DNA of 30,213 nt, taken from positions 1 through 30,213 of the IMG/VR virus record IMGVR_UViG_3300022926_000073; one strand, written 5' to 3'. The notes below the pieces were generated by a model. It was not told the origin of the DNA and ran no database searches. It saw only the letters and a list, made by a program, of their open reading frames with translations. The stretch is from a virus. This document shows positions 15,601 through 24,213 of the stretch, in pieces (position 1 is the stretch's first letter; each line of letters starts with the position of its first letter). A program made the translations under genes and the position numbers.

Positions 15601-17111
15601 TCTTCAAGTGTCGCAGAAGATGCAACTACATCTGCATACGCATCAATAGTTCCATTTTCATAATGTAATCCTTGAACGTCTGTAAAATCACCACTAGTAA
15701 TTTTAATGTCATATAGGTAAAGTTTATATCTTGCTGTTGCTGTACCAATAGTACCCGATGAATGAACAATCTGACGTACTTTGGCCTCGCCTATTTTAGT
15801 ATTTGAATTAGTTACATTACCTACATTACCAGTACCTAAAACATATGTTGCCGCACCTATAGTACCGTCATATAAATCTACAATACCATCACCGTTAGTT
15901 AATGAACCAATATCCCAAACACCTGCCATTTCGTCAACTTCAATGTAGTTGCCGTAAGAAGTAGTAAGTGTACTGGCATCTGATTTAACTGATGTAATGG
16001 GTTTCTTAAAGGGGATTGGTAACTCGTTATCTAGAGATCTAAGATATCCGTTTATGTTAGCTTTACCGGGAGAAATTGTAGCAATAAGAAGTGAGTTATC
16101 ACCTCCTTCTGCAGCAGTAAATCTACCACCATTCAATGAATCTTTTAAGTGTTCTTGTACATTTACATAGTAACCGTTGACAACATAATTGCCATTAGCA
16201 GCGTGTGCTCTTTTAGCAATCTCATCACCTAACTGTGAGAGTGGATCGTTTTTAATTTTGTGGGTAATAAACTTACCATATTGATAAGTACAGTATCTAA
16301 AAAAGTTATCAGGTGGGGCTGTGTCTAAAGGAATAGATCTTAAAGTAACTGATACTTTATACCTATCTGCTCCAGGAGAGTTATAGTTATATGTACCTGA
16401 TGCTGGATCTAACAAAGTGCCGTCTGTGTCTGCACCTACAATACTTTCGTCTACTACGAAACCAATCTGTCGTCTAACAACAGAATTATGTCTGTCTACA
16501 TAACAACCTATTTTGTCTGTTCTAATAAACTGTCCCTTAGCATATATGATACCAGGAGACAATTGAATTCTTTGTGCGTGTCCCCAATATCTTTTCTTCA
16601 GAGTGTCAGTAGCATCAGCTACTTCAAAAGTATCTCCGTTCCAAAAACCAGGGGAGACAACAGTGAGTATTTCACCGCTGTCAAAATGTTGAGCTTTAGT
16701 GGTGTTTGTGGTTCCACCGCCGTCAAAGTATGAAAGATATAGTGTTTTCTCATCACCGTTAGAATCGTTTTCTGTACCGCCTCTAACATCTATAATTGTT
16801 GCTTTGAGTCCAGTGGTCCCACCCTCTACAGTTTCTCCAATGTAGTTGGGCAATGTGTTATTAGTATAATCGGCAGAGTCATTTACTTTAATATAAGGAA
16901 CACTGGATGTAAATTCTTCACACCCTGAAATAACCGCACCCTCCTTGAGAGTAAAGCTACTTATTTGTCCAATTTGATCTTGCAGTACAGTTTGAAGCTG
17001 AGTTAATTCTCTAGCTTGTACGGCAACCCCTGGCTTAAACAGAATCCTGTTATAGTTATTATCAGGGTCAAAATCGTCATAGTACGGTGATGTGTTTAAA
17101 TTAAGCGCCAT
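9696..17111 (-). CDS. Giant DUF4815-type baseplate/fibre structural protein, 2471 aa
   Basis: The N-terminus (YYDDFDPDNNYNRILFKPG, VQARELTQLQTVLQDQIGQI) is the DUF4815-type start found in marine T4-like virion proteins. After a long beta-rich part there is an Ala/Asn-rich predicted coiled coil (about residues 1127-1183), an Asp/Thr-rich acidic linker (about 1200-1235), a Calx-beta-like domain (about 1240-1347, with VDEGSSVTISVKAEN, EDSDTADETLTFTLGATD and TSVIINDTS) and a small Cys segment (CGPGYTWDESTQSC). Near residues 1800-1830 comes DPMAQTFLVEG followed by SEVDLFFKR, a hallmark block of this family. G-x-G-Y beta modules lie near 2000, 2045 and 2360. It follows gp8, the place where T4 has genes 9 and 10. 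The exact structural position is unproven. Confidence 0.75.
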   Translation of the reverse strand: MALNLNTSPYYDDFDPDNNYNRILFKPGVAVQARELTQLQTVLQDQIGQISSFTLKEGAVISGCEEFTSSVPYIKVNDSADYTNNTLPNYIGETVEGGTTGLKATIIDVRGGTENDSNGDEKTLYLSYFDGGGTTNTTKAQHFDSGEILTVVSPGFWNGDTFEVADATDTLKKRYWGHAQRIQLSPGIIYAKGQFIRTDKIGCYVDRHNSVVRRQIGFVVDESIVGADTDGTLLDPASGTYNYNSPGADRYKVSVTLRSIPLDTAPPDNFFRYCTYQYGKFITHKIKNDPLSQLGDEIAKRAHAANGNYVVNGYYVNVQEHLKDSLNGGRFTAAEGGDNSLLIATISPGKANINGYLRSLDNELPIPFKKPITSVKSDASTLTTSYGNYIEVDEMAGVWDIGSLTNGDGIVDLYDGTIGAATYVLGTGNVGNVTNSNTKIGEAKVRQIVHSSGTIGTATARYKLYLYDIKITSGDFTDVQGLHYENGTIDAYADVVASSATLEETDYNRMLWRLPKKSIKTLQDSSNANNYQFEYFKEIDITSITSRTFDIEADGGNLENFPWANSAANLDANLILVATTEFTANSVTYKIGQIIDAETLYDSGDTSTGGYVRIDLGGAVTAGIASFKAYAHTTVTNTGTSLSPISKTAQKQQNIRIDIDNHPNHTGGQYSLGVPDVYKLRSVTAYTEDTLTGTWTSDGSNTITGSGGAADTEVVLGSLLKDSNGVIVGTVTSVPDADTIVLSTTTSQINSGDTITSGFSAGSKDVTAEFRLTNGQKDNYYGLAFITKKGSSTLNLSTYKYLNVEFDYFSRGSTNVSFTTVDSYPLPSSETATAASTQIYYQEIPIFTSQKHGVYDLRDCVDFRPYCRAEDEILDKLNGTASDITSYNPSSIETLEWSNYTFPTIDGVFETDIYSYVPQAFRCAVDMNGEVSIAEAPKGEKVAAPYSDSGKMTLATFVCPPFPCLTPKSAMFYNRTDLALRVSNLENPHYTMRDIGKLERRITNIEYYTSLSMLEKEARDQQILDSSGVDRFKHGLLVDSFKGHSVASSGHPDFKASIDGKRQNLRAYFNESTIDFRAIDTSGNGAGQSGSVFHVPFEQRVYAEQMQASQAVPVVIELLYDTTDPVAEAIDNALDTANLALKRAASAAQAAANAQNGVNTALNNAAQNAANIAALIVGVDDLETKLGDIPAPTSETIVVNNYIEIPVPADPIQDTPATDTDNTTDTDVDDAPIDDPNPIYTLIRSKNRVDEGSSVTISVKAENHRTSNTVDYTVTGVDSADISGASLTGTLTFTNTAPIATASITFNIAEDSDTADETLTFTLGATDGLGYSTGSKSTSVIINDTSIEERPPCGPGYTWDESTQSCIAFTPPTRVCAGVMSISPTEDAWMSYESYDIVLEDKTGEYSQFVYPEPWNVTWNGWEDSDPIITVTKTSYTDLVGSETETEYVVSERAGEGTSDYAEEGYYSWTTKQWDVYEEVTTNTIETGYKIDPYYNGILPGPIVETDSETEVVKSLTSYMRPIAIDFSVEGLCENMPHYVVIGGIDKGTVWSDSLGNASGTISVSDGELKVGTHEIMVVASGAEKHYMNVESYASAFFTAQHEISTTTTTKQHIVAPRSTTTKLRSKLIKKDPIVNTVVTKVDSYPEIIDHGYTQTSILYQDSAAGLVNSIFTQDTGTVNEVESSTSAAVSSDAVSLTNVVSGANPAHLVNTANNTFSNVYMTTTNTYTQPKVSASNNNFTDPSVGEATPTITTVDSDIEITYDIDSADIEKALREQVKAEMIALGSMMTDMYGMYCPNGWDPMAQTFLVEGMPGGMYMSEVDLFFKRIATEASDNGITLEVREVINGMPGPTSLGRVHKRRNDCTPCPPTASGAVTFKSTTFRFDNPIYLENNTEYCLVPIPDRNDPNYEIWLAELGQNEVGTSRVISKQAAAGVLFTSANNRSWTPHQNQDLMFRIKRCFFRTGREFVVNMKHKNMDWIEFDESTSFDPGTFVHGFTFNITNDGAGYATSSTSVVVEVDNTNTGGTGLALTANTNSSGQVTGFTVTDYGSGYFRAPTITIANPSSGTDRATATVRLNRGRVARKIVKYNTHEIEITQGHFDDTHSSKVTDGTTDVTIGTIHDRIIDAFVLKSRVANYGSYGKLTPRMLLTRSSHTTRTQTPNFMGAGSGNTETFSDIVINKTTELSNPCKIYSYSNSFDSTRGATASVQFGLKTEVDNLSPMVNAGSTSMLMITNKINNDASGEEVATGGSADTRYISKKVVLADGQDAEDLKVYLDNKKAQGDVKVYAKFQNKADDSGDFLEDIIWKELEVESSPFDTSAKGWAEYVYKIPARGSDNIGVNSSGVLEYVTKEISSITIDAAGTGYDTGDTIRITGGDGRGGRAIITSVGSSGEITGISVEDPGRYSGTPTLAVAPTISGNGAGATLTATMTSNLYTGFKSYAIKIVHVSSNTSQVPKSANLRAYALAV

Positions 17112-17124
17112 CTTTCTTTAATTC

Positions 17125-19023
17125 CTAGAATGTAATAAATGCTTTAATTGTTTCTGCCTGGTCTTCTTGTCTACCAATAGTGCCTCTATTTTCGTAGTAA
17201 ACAAGTTCCCCTGTTTTAATACTAAACTCAGGCTCAGTTACAGCTAAAATATTTGCTGTTGCTGTTGAGCCTCCCTGAGTTGTGTTACTCAATGAAGTAG
17301 CAGCTGATACTGAACCTTTCACTGGTTGTAAATGTAAAAAATATCCATTAGTATTTCTAGTCTGAGAAACATAAAATTCTCCTCCACTAGATGACGTAAC
17401 ACCATCATCTACATCATATTTATCAAGTTCTGATTGACTGTCTAATTGAACTACAAAAGAAGCTGTTCCCGTTGAGCCAGTGTATTCCTGAGTTACATCT
17501 GAATATTGTTTCAAATTTTTCATTAGACCGATTTGTCTAAAGTCGTTATTCAAAATCAAATCTGAATTATCGGAATCGGATAAAGCTGTTACTATAGCAA
17601 TGGTAGTAGAATACAATTCTCTTACCATATTATCACCGTGTCCATTTAAAGGAGCAATAATAGCTCGAGTTTGAGCACCTGAACCGGTACCAGAACCTTG
17701 AGTAATAGTTATCTCTGCAAAGGTATAATTAGATCCTGCATTAGTAATTGTAATATCTGTTATTTGTCCGTTGTTATCAATAACAGGTATTGCAGTAGCA
17801 CCAGAACCATCGCCTGATATTGTAATAGTAACGTCACCGTCTATGTAATTAAGTCCGGCACTAATCATTTCAATCCTGTCAATTTGTCCCGCGGAATCCG
17901 AAGCAGCTTGTTCTACTGCCCATTGATCTAATCCACTAGTAATGTCAGGGTCGCCCAATCCGATAGAAGCAGTTGCACCAGAACCGGTTTCAATAGCGGC
18001 TGTTGCTGTAGCGCCGCCGCTTCCTGAGAAAGTAACTGTGGGAGGGGTTTCGTAACCACTACCATCTTCAGTAATTACTACAGCTGTTATTTCTCCTGCT
18101 AAATTTACGGTAGCAGTTCCAGTTGCTTGTATGCCGTCCGCTGCATCAGGTATTGATATAGTGACAGTAGGTGGATTGTTAGGATCGTAACCAGATCCTC
18201 CGTTAGTAACGCTTATACTTTTTACACCACTGTTAATTAAAAACTGTGCAATAGCAAAAGAGTACCCTGACCCGGCAGAATTGATACTGATAGAATCTAC
18301 TGCTCCGGAACTATCAATAGTACAAACAGCAGAAGCTCCTTGCCCATCTCCTAAAATAGATACTCCGGGAGCTACTACATAACCGGAACCGCCGTTGGTC
18401 AAAGTAATGGTATCAACTCTTCCATTTACATCAAATCTTTGTCCATTACTGCCAGACAATTTTCTAACCGGTATCCAGTTAGAATCTAAAAATCTAATAG
18501 CATCACCGTCAGTGACAGTTCCCATATATTTCCATTTATAATCACCGGCAGTGATAATATCTAAATCAACGCCTGTAGGTTCTGTATCACTAGCAACCAC
18601 ATCACCGTTAGCATCTCTATTATCAATACATTTATAAATGTTAAGTTCTGATGTTATTACATAATAGTTAGCATCAGGTAATATTTGAGCTGTACGCCAT
18701 GAACGGTTTTCATACCCATCATCGCCTTCTGAAAGACCGTGATACGTATCATCATATCTGTCGTAAATGGTATTGCTTTCCCATTGAATTCTTCTTACTA
18801 AGTGACAAGCGTTGGCCGCTGTAATTTGTTGTGCAAAAAGTATATTTCTACGAAATGAATTTGCAGCAGAAGGTGAGTCAACAGGAGTGTCCGGGTTTGA
18901 TTCATCCGCCCACTCTGTAGTTTTGCCAAAAGTAAAAAAGTAATAGTCGTTCTGGTTTTGAATATCTCTAAAATAAGAACGAGCTAGTTCAGTTTTACCT
19001 AATTTAGTAAGAAGAAGTGCCAT
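17125..19023 (-). CDS. gp8: Baseplate wedge subunit gp8 with an inserted beta-repeat region
   Basis: The N-terminus (ARSYFRDIQ, YYFFTFGKTTEWADES) matches the gp8 pattern of a short helix followed by TFGR/K-x-x-W. Other shared points are IYKCID, a GDYKWKYMGTV segment, WIPVR (near residue 181) and a C-terminus TGELVYYENR followed by ETIKAFITF, close to the end of T4 gp8. At 632 residues it is nearly twice T4 gp8 (334); the excess is a stretch of six or so G-x-G-Y beta modules at about residues 195-450. In T4, gp8 dimers bridge wedge parts. The gene follows the 149-residue gene by 11 bases and precedes the giant protein by 13 bases, with GGAAAAT just before the ATG. Confidence 0.85.
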   Translation of the reverse strand: MALLLTKLGKTELARSYFRDIQNQNDYYFFTFGKTTEWADESNPDTPVDSPSAANSFRRNILFAQQITAANACHLVRRIQWESNTIYDRYDDTYHGLSEGDDGYENRSWRTAQILPDANYYVITSELNIYKCIDNRDANGDVVASDTEPTGVDLDIITAGDYKWKYMGTVTDGDAIRFLDSNWIPVRKLSGSNGQRFDVNGRVDTITLTNGGSGYVVAPGVSILGDGQGASAVCTIDSSGAVDSISINSAGSGYSFAIAQFLINSGVKSISVTNGGSGYDPNNPPTVTISIPDAADGIQATGTATVNLAGEITAVVITEDGSGYETPPTVTFSGSGGATATAAIETGSGATASIGLGDPDITSGLDQWAVEQAASDSAGQIDRIEMISAGLNYIDGDVTITISGDGSGATAIPVIDNNGQITDITITNAGSNYTFAEITITQGSGTGSGAQTRAIIAPLNGHGDNMVRELYSTTIAIVTALSDSDNSDLILNNDFRQIGLMKNLKQYSDVTQEYTGSTGTASFVVQLDSQSELDKYDVDDGVTSSSGGEFYVSQTRNTNGYFLHLQPVKGSVSAATSLSNTTQGGSTATANILAVTEPEFSIKTGELVYYENRGTIGRQEDQAETIKAFITF

Positions 19024-19034
19024 CTATTTTCCTA

Positions 19035-19484
19035 TTAAGAAATAGTAATAGTCCAGGTAATAGTCATACTATCTGCAGCGCCTTTGTTAATAGTGCTGTA
19101 AACAGTACGACAAAGCATTGTACCACCTGAAGCAGCATTAAAAATACCTGCTTCTGTCAATGCACCAGTACCTGTACCTGCACCAAATGTTGCGACATAT
19201 GCAATAGCATTAGCAGTAATATCACTTGAAGTAAGAGCAGTACGTGAACCTGCAACTGCAGCACCAAGAGCAGTATCAGCTCCACCAGCAGCCGTGTTAT
19301 CGGTACCTACTTCCATATGTGACATAACATTAGCAGTTGCATCTTTCATACGGCTGGCAATGAATTCAAGACCATCATTTACAACCAAGTTGTTTACTGT
19401 AAAATCTTCTTTAACATTACCTTTTTCATCTTTAAGTACGACATGGACTTTGCCTGTCGCTTTCATTGTTTCTTTGTTGAACAT
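19035..19484 (-). CDS. Small fibre-type virion protein between gp7-like and gp8
   Basis: A 149-residue protein beginning MFNKETMKATGKVHVVLKDE. It contains the block MEVGTDNTAAGGADTALGAA, a TEAGIFNAASGGTMLCRTVY segment and the ending INKGAADSMTITWTITIS, a pattern common in small tail-associated proteins of marine phages. TGGAGA lies 8 bases before the ATG. It interrupts the T4 order of genes 7 and 8. I infer a virion component; its position in the particle is unknown. Confidence 0.65.
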   Translation of the reverse strand: MFNKETMKATGKVHVVLKDEKGNVKEDFTVNNLVVNDGLEFIASRMKDATANVMSHMEVGTDNTAAGGADTALGAAVAGSRTALTSSDITANAIAYVATFGAGTGTGALTEAGIFNAASGGTMLCRTVYSTINKGAADSMTITWTITIS

Positions 19485-19513
19485 TTTTGATCTCCAAAAA
19501 TTTTTAGTTTACA

Positions 19514-22297
19514 TTAAAAGGTTCCCTGTAACGAACCCAAATAATCATTCGGCGTTGTTAGATAGGAGGGATCCATATAATCCTGCTCGAATATTATATT
19601 TCCTGATTCAGATGTCGTTGCCGAATTTGCAAAGTCTCTGTTCCAAGTTGTTAGTAAAAAAACAGTTTCATATGTTCTTGGCCTAACATTAAGTCCTTCA
19701 GGATCTCTTATAATCTTTTCAATATTTATAACAGTATTTTGTGTTGTTGATACTGAATTTGAAACATTTTTACCAATATCAAAAACAAAATTTAATCCTG
19801 TGTCATCCACTGTTATTGTGTCTGAATACTCAAATCCAAAATCTAATAATTCAGTTATGTTTTGAACACTATCAGCATAAGCAACAACTTTGTGAAGAGC
19901 TGGCACTATATTCTCAGATATTACCGGAGTGTCAGTTAAGTATCTGTTCCAAGTTAATACAGGAACAAAGAGTTGTGAAGAAATTATAGAATCAGATACA
20001 ACTTTGCCAATATTTTTTTCTACAAATCCTGTTTGGGTGTAGAAACCATACCAATAATCATCTTCAACATAATCTGCAAGAGTTCCTTCTTCCGCATCTA
20101 GTATTTCAGACGGATTCAAATTATATAGAATTTCAACACTTGTTTCTACTACAGTTACCGTTGAAAGATCGTCTGCGTCATCAGGAAAACTTCTTACCCA
20201 ATACACAACAATACTAATAGGATCTAGTACAGTTACTACTTCTTCTGTAATAAATTTAAATACACTGAGTCCATCAGGAACAGAGTATGTAACACTGGGT
20301 GCAATAGTAGAAGAAAGAAAGATGTCGCCAAATACTTCCTTACCTGCAGGGTGCATATGCTTTCTAAACCCTGAATCCCATATACTCTGTGTTAGTGTAG
20401 AACGAATAATGTAGGAATATATTTGATATTTTCTGTTATCATTTAATATATTTTTTTCTGATAACTGTCCTTTAGTTCCTATAAAACGACCTTCATAATC
20501 AAAAAGATATTTTGTTGTAAAAGTAACATCAATGTCTTCTCCTGTTCTAGATGTAACAGTATCAGTTCCTGTGGCTGAAGACCATCCTTCACCCGGAGAA
20601 ATTAATGTCCATGTTTGAGGGATATTATAACTGTTTACACTTTTAACACGAGCCCAAGTTCCTTCAGTAGATCCTTCAGCAATTTTAAATGCTTGCCCAA
20701 CTCTAAAACCCACATCTGATACTGAACCACTATACGTACCGGCTGATATATTAGTCACTACTCTTTTCAATGTGGCTTTTTTATTTTCTTCTGAAGGATC
20801 ATCTCCTCTTAGAACAACAAATGTAGGTAAACCAGACACATCAAAACTAACACTAGCAGTTCCACTAGTATAGTTAGAACCACCACTGTTCACAGTAAAA
20901 TACTGTATAGTGCCATTAGAGATGTTTGCGGTTATGTTAGCATTGGCGCCCGTGCCGGTATCAGTAATTACTACAGTTGGCGCAGCTGTGTATCCTGTTC
21001 CGCCGTTAATAACCGAAACAGATTTTATTTGACCGTCATTGATACTACTTACAGTAAGTACAATATCATCAGTGGCGTTACTTCCAAAATTTGATGCTGC
21101 AAGTGTTATAGTATCATTTAGAGCGTAGTCTTTACCACCTTCTTTCACATCAAGACTTGCTACACCTGCATCCGAAACTGATATTGTAAATGTAGCCCCA
21201 GTTCCACTACCAGAAGTGGTTCCTGTTATGTTTCTGTAAATACCGGTTGTACGAGTAGCGTCAGTTTCACCGGAATCAAAAGTTGTAGATAACACAACAC
21301 CATCTTCAATGGTCAATGACGCAGACGCCCCATCACCCGGACCAGGTATCTCTAATACAGAATCTACAAAGTTTAATTTTAATTCATATGATTGAGGGAA
21401 GGTATATACAATTTTAGAACCTTCTTGTACATCTGCTTGTATTTTTGCTAATACTGTATTTGGTAAACGATACCCATATTGTGGGTCATCGTCGTCGCCT
21501 TCTATAAAATAGTTTGAAGTGACATAATAGTAAATGTCCACTTCTCTTCCCACAAGATTGATACTGTCATAATCATCATAACCGGCAGAAACCTTGATAG
21601 ATCTTTTTTGTCTCCAAGTACCATCATTTGTTCTTAACAAATAGTTTGTTGGATATGATACTTCTACATCTTCATTGTATACTAATTTAAAATATGCTTT
21701 AATAGCACGTTCAGAACCTTTAGCTTCATAAAGAGTTTTAATGTGTTTATAAAGTAGACTTCTATCTACTTCTAAAACTTGTGGAAAATCTCTGGCAAGT
21801 TCTAGTGCTCTTTTATTTAGAGCAATAGCGTCTAAATCATCAATGTCAAAATAATGTGTATTGAAAAGTAGATTGCCGGGCTTACCGGACTGATCCATGT
21901 ATTCAAAATACTTTTCAATAAACGTAGTAAATGCTGAGTAATCTTCTCTTACGAATTCTGGCAAACTATACTTTGCCATTCTTTTAAATGTTTTTGTATA
22001 GTCAGAAGGTGAACCAACAGCTATTGCAATCGAACTCGTAGCAGTAGCATCAGTACCTCCTGTGGGTGAAGCGGCTATTGTAATTGTCGGAGGAGTTGTA
22101 TAACCAGCACCTCCGTTTGTAACATTGATAGTTGTTATAATTTCGTTTACTACAACAGCAGTTGCAGTTGCTTGTATACCATCAGATTCATCAGGAGCAG
22201 ATATTGTAACCGTGGGTACGGCATTGTATCCAGTACCACCATTTGTGACCGTAATAGATGATACGTATTTAAAAAACTGCGGTATATAATGTGGCAT
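19514..22297 (-). CDS. gp7: Baseplate wedge protein, gp7-like
   Basis: A 927-residue protein between gp6 and gp8. It opens with two G-G-x-G-Y beta modules (residues 15-75). A helical block follows (PEFVREDYSAFTTFIEKYFE near residue 105), then KTLYEAKGSERAIKAYFKLV with YNEDVEV (about 185-212). That block resembles the T4 gp7 region with STKGIEASYKFLFKVLYNEE, as I recall it. Later IWDSGFRKHMHPAG with EVFGDIF (near residue 640) resembles the T4 RFVHPVGFGF segment. More G-x-G-Y modules occupy about residues 365-495. The family is usually hard to detect, so the call rests on these motifs and on gene order. Its ATG overlaps the gp6 stop as TAATG. Confidence 0.72.
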   Translation of the reverse strand: MPHYIPQFFKYVSSITVTNGGTGYNAVPTVTISAPDESDGIQATATAVVVNEIITTINVTNGGAGYTTPPTITIAASPTGGTDATATSSIAIAVGSPSDYTKTFKRMAKYSLPEFVREDYSAFTTFIEKYFEYMDQSGKPGNLLFNTHYFDIDDLDAIALNKRALELARDFPQVLEVDRSLLYKHIKTLYEAKGSERAIKAYFKLVYNEDVEVSYPTNYLLRTNDGTWRQKRSIKVSAGYDDYDSINLVGREVDIYYYVTSNYFIEGDDDDPQYGYRLPNTVLAKIQADVQEGSKIVYTFPQSYELKLNFVDSVLEIPGPGDGASASLTIEDGVVLSTTFDSGETDATRTTGIYRNITGTTSGSGTGATFTISVSDAGVASLDVKEGGKDYALNDTITLAASNFGSNATDDIVLTVSSINDGQIKSVSVINGGTGYTAAPTVVITDTGTGANANITANISNGTIQYFTVNSGGSNYTSGTASVSFDVSGLPTFVVLRGDDPSEENKKATLKRVVTNISAGTYSGSVSDVGFRVGQAFKIAEGSTEGTWARVKSVNSYNIPQTWTLISPGEGWSSATGTDTVTSRTGEDIDVTFTTKYLFDYEGRFIGTKGQLSEKNILNDNRKYQIYSYIIRSTLTQSIWDSGFRKHMHPAGKEVFGDIFLSSTIAPSVTYSVPDGLSVFKFITEEVVTVLDPISIVVYWVRSFPDDADDLSTVTVVETSVEILYNLNPSEILDAEEGTLADYVEDDYWYGFYTQTGFVEKNIGKVVSDSIISSQLFVPVLTWNRYLTDTPVISENIVPALHKVVAYADSVQNITELLDFGFEYSDTITVDDTGLNFVFDIGKNVSNSVSTTQNTVINIEKIIRDPEGLNVRPRTYETVFLLTTWNRDFANSATTSESGNIIFEQDYMDPSYLTTPNDYLGSLQGTF

Positions 22298-24210
22298 TAA
22301 TAACCCTGTTTATCGGCAGTTACTGATATTTTAACACCTTGTCTCGAACCAGTAGTCACACTCTTTGTTGTTCTATCTACATCTAAAACTGTGTTTGTAC
22401 TAGGTGTAGCGAATACTGGTCCAGTTGATACTGCTGCTGTTCTTGTTAATATGCTGGTTGTTATATCTTTAGTTTCGTCATGTGGTCTTGTAGTAAAACG
22501 AATTGATGTTTCACTACCATATAAAGCACCCACAGTCATTGCGTTTATTGTAATTTTGCCTGTGGTATAATCTATAGTTCCTACTTGTGCCACTTGTTTA
22601 CCATCTACTGTGAAAGCGTAAACTTTGCCGCCGCCAGAATACTCGGGAGGAACAACACCGGCATCCGGAATATCTTGTAGATTTACTTTTGTGTTTGCGT
22701 TACCTACCTTAATATCAAACCATGTAGTATGTAGTTCTCTAGGTTGAATTCTATTATTGAAAGTAAAAGAATAGTTGGCTGCTAAATTAAAATCTAAAAC
22801 ATTAATACGTTTTTGTAAATACGGAGTTACATTCACAGATATGATAGAATCAGATGACTCTTTAATTATATTGTGTAGCCTTGAATAATAAAAGTTTTTA
22901 TTCAATGTCTTAAGATCTGTTGCAAAGAAATCATTAATAGAGGTATTAACTGCCGCCTGAATTTGAGCAGAAGATTGTGTTGTTAAATTAGGATTGTAAA
23001 CAATACCAACTGTCAACCCAATATAGGTATATTCGGGGTCTACAAACACTGGCAACATTGAAATTGATCCTTTTGGATTTATAATATCATTTACAATATT
23101 ATCTTTATCCTGTTGCGTAATTGTTTGTCCCTCAATAGGATCAAGCGATATAAAAACTTTACCGTATTCGGGAGGATCATTTTTCTCCCCTCCCCACACA
23201 GCACAAGATTGGATGTTAGCATTACTTGCGAGTATTAAACTTTGATAATCTGTAGCTGTAACCGCTCTTGATTGTGCGCTATAATTTCTTGGCGCATTTA
23301 TTCTAATACTATCTATAGATTCTTTATTTTGCCCGCCGGATGATGAGTTTACAGTAGTAACCGTTTTTGTTTCGGCTGAGTTAGTTAAAGTAGATGTTAT
23401 GCTAAAAGTATTTGCTTTGTTTCCATCAGGACCCGCTGTTGCAAGATAATCTACTGTTACAAGATTACCCGCTTCTAATTTTTTACCTATAACACCGTCA
23501 CCAAAATAGATTTGATATTGTCCTTCATTGTTTTCTTCAATATAAAATATAGTTGAAGAACTATTCAATGAAAGCAAACTAGAATTTACAGTGTAAGTAG
23601 TAACATCCGTAGCATAGGTTGTTTCTCTTACTCGTACACGAATAGTAGAAATGTCCACAGTTTCATTGGGTATAATCAGCGGCTCTAGTTCTTTACCTGC
23701 TGCTACAACATATCTATTTGTAATTCTAGTACCTTCTTTAATAACTAAATTATTAAATACAAATTGATCTGTTCCGTTAATATCCTGAATAGTTTGTGTT
23801 ACCGCTTCTGACGGATAAAATGTATACGAAGTACCTTCTACATTTGCTGTGAATTGTGTATCTCTAGATAAAGTAAATACACTATTTGAAGACAAATAGT
23901 TAGCATCAGGCGTAATACTTAAATTTATTGTAGCCGTTGCTGCTTTAGTAGAACGAGGAGTGTACCCTAAAGCTTTTGCAAGAGAAACTACAGAGCTTCT
24001 TTTAACCGCAGTGTCAATAAAGGATTCGTTTGCAAGCATATGTGCAAGCACAGCATTGTAGTGAGTATTATATGCTAATACATCTAACAAAACAGAAAGA
24101 GCCGAGCCCTCAAAATCGTAGTCAGTAAATTCATCCTGACTAGACAAATATGTTTTTAAATTTTGTTTGATATTGTCAAAATCTAATTCTGTAACATTTA
24201 ACTGTGCCAT
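22297..24210 (-). CDS. gp6: Baseplate wedge subunit gp6
   Basis: A 637-residue protein, close to the 660 of T4 gp6. The N-terminus (VTELDFDNIKQNLKTYLSSQ, then FEGSALSVLLDVLAYNTHYN and RSSVVSLAKALGYTPRS) is the conserved gp6/J-like start of contractile-tail wedge proteins. The middle (YQIYFGDGVIGKKLEAGNLV) and AVTATDYQSLILASNANIQS are equally typical. In T4, gp6 forms the wedge ring that joins gp25, gp53 and gp7. It lies 3 bases after gp25 and runs into gp7-like with a 1-base overlap, so the three are probably co-translated. Confidence 0.92.
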   Translation of the reverse strand: MAQLNVTELDFDNIKQNLKTYLSSQDEFTDYDFEGSALSVLLDVLAYNTHYNAVLAHMLANESFIDTAVKRSSVVSLAKALGYTPRSTKAATATINLSITPDANYLSSNSVFTLSRDTQFTANVEGTSYTFYPSEAVTQTIQDINGTDQFVFNNLVIKEGTRITNRYVVAAGKELEPLIIPNETVDISTIRVRVRETTYATDVTTYTVNSSLLSLNSSSTIFYIEENNEGQYQIYFGDGVIGKKLEAGNLVTVDYLATAGPDGNKANTFSITSTLTNSAETKTVTTVNSSSGGQNKESIDSIRINAPRNYSAQSRAVTATDYQSLILASNANIQSCAVWGGEKNDPPEYGKVFISLDPIEGQTITQQDKDNIVNDIINPKGSISMLPVFVDPEYTYIGLTVGIVYNPNLTTQSSAQIQAAVNTSINDFFATDLKTLNKNFYYSRLHNIIKESSDSIISVNVTPYLQKRINVLDFNLAANYSFTFNNRIQPRELHTTWFDIKVGNANTKVNLQDIPDAGVVPPEYSGGGKVYAFTVDGKQVAQVGTIDYTTGKITINAMTVGALYGSETSIRFTTRPHDETKDITTSILTRTAAVSTGPVFATPSTNTVLDVDRTTKSVTTGSRQGVKISVTADKQGY

Positions 24211-24213
24211 TTG

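Noticed and set aside
19496-19505. AAAAATTTTT palindrome between the gp7-like gene and the 149-residue gene
   Set aside because: It is AT only with no loop, so not a credible terminator; it simply adjoins the Shine-Dalgarno of the next gene.
19723-19730. TATAAATA on the minus strand near the end of the gp7-like gene
   Set aside because: It is intragenic and over 230 bases from the next start; there is no further support.
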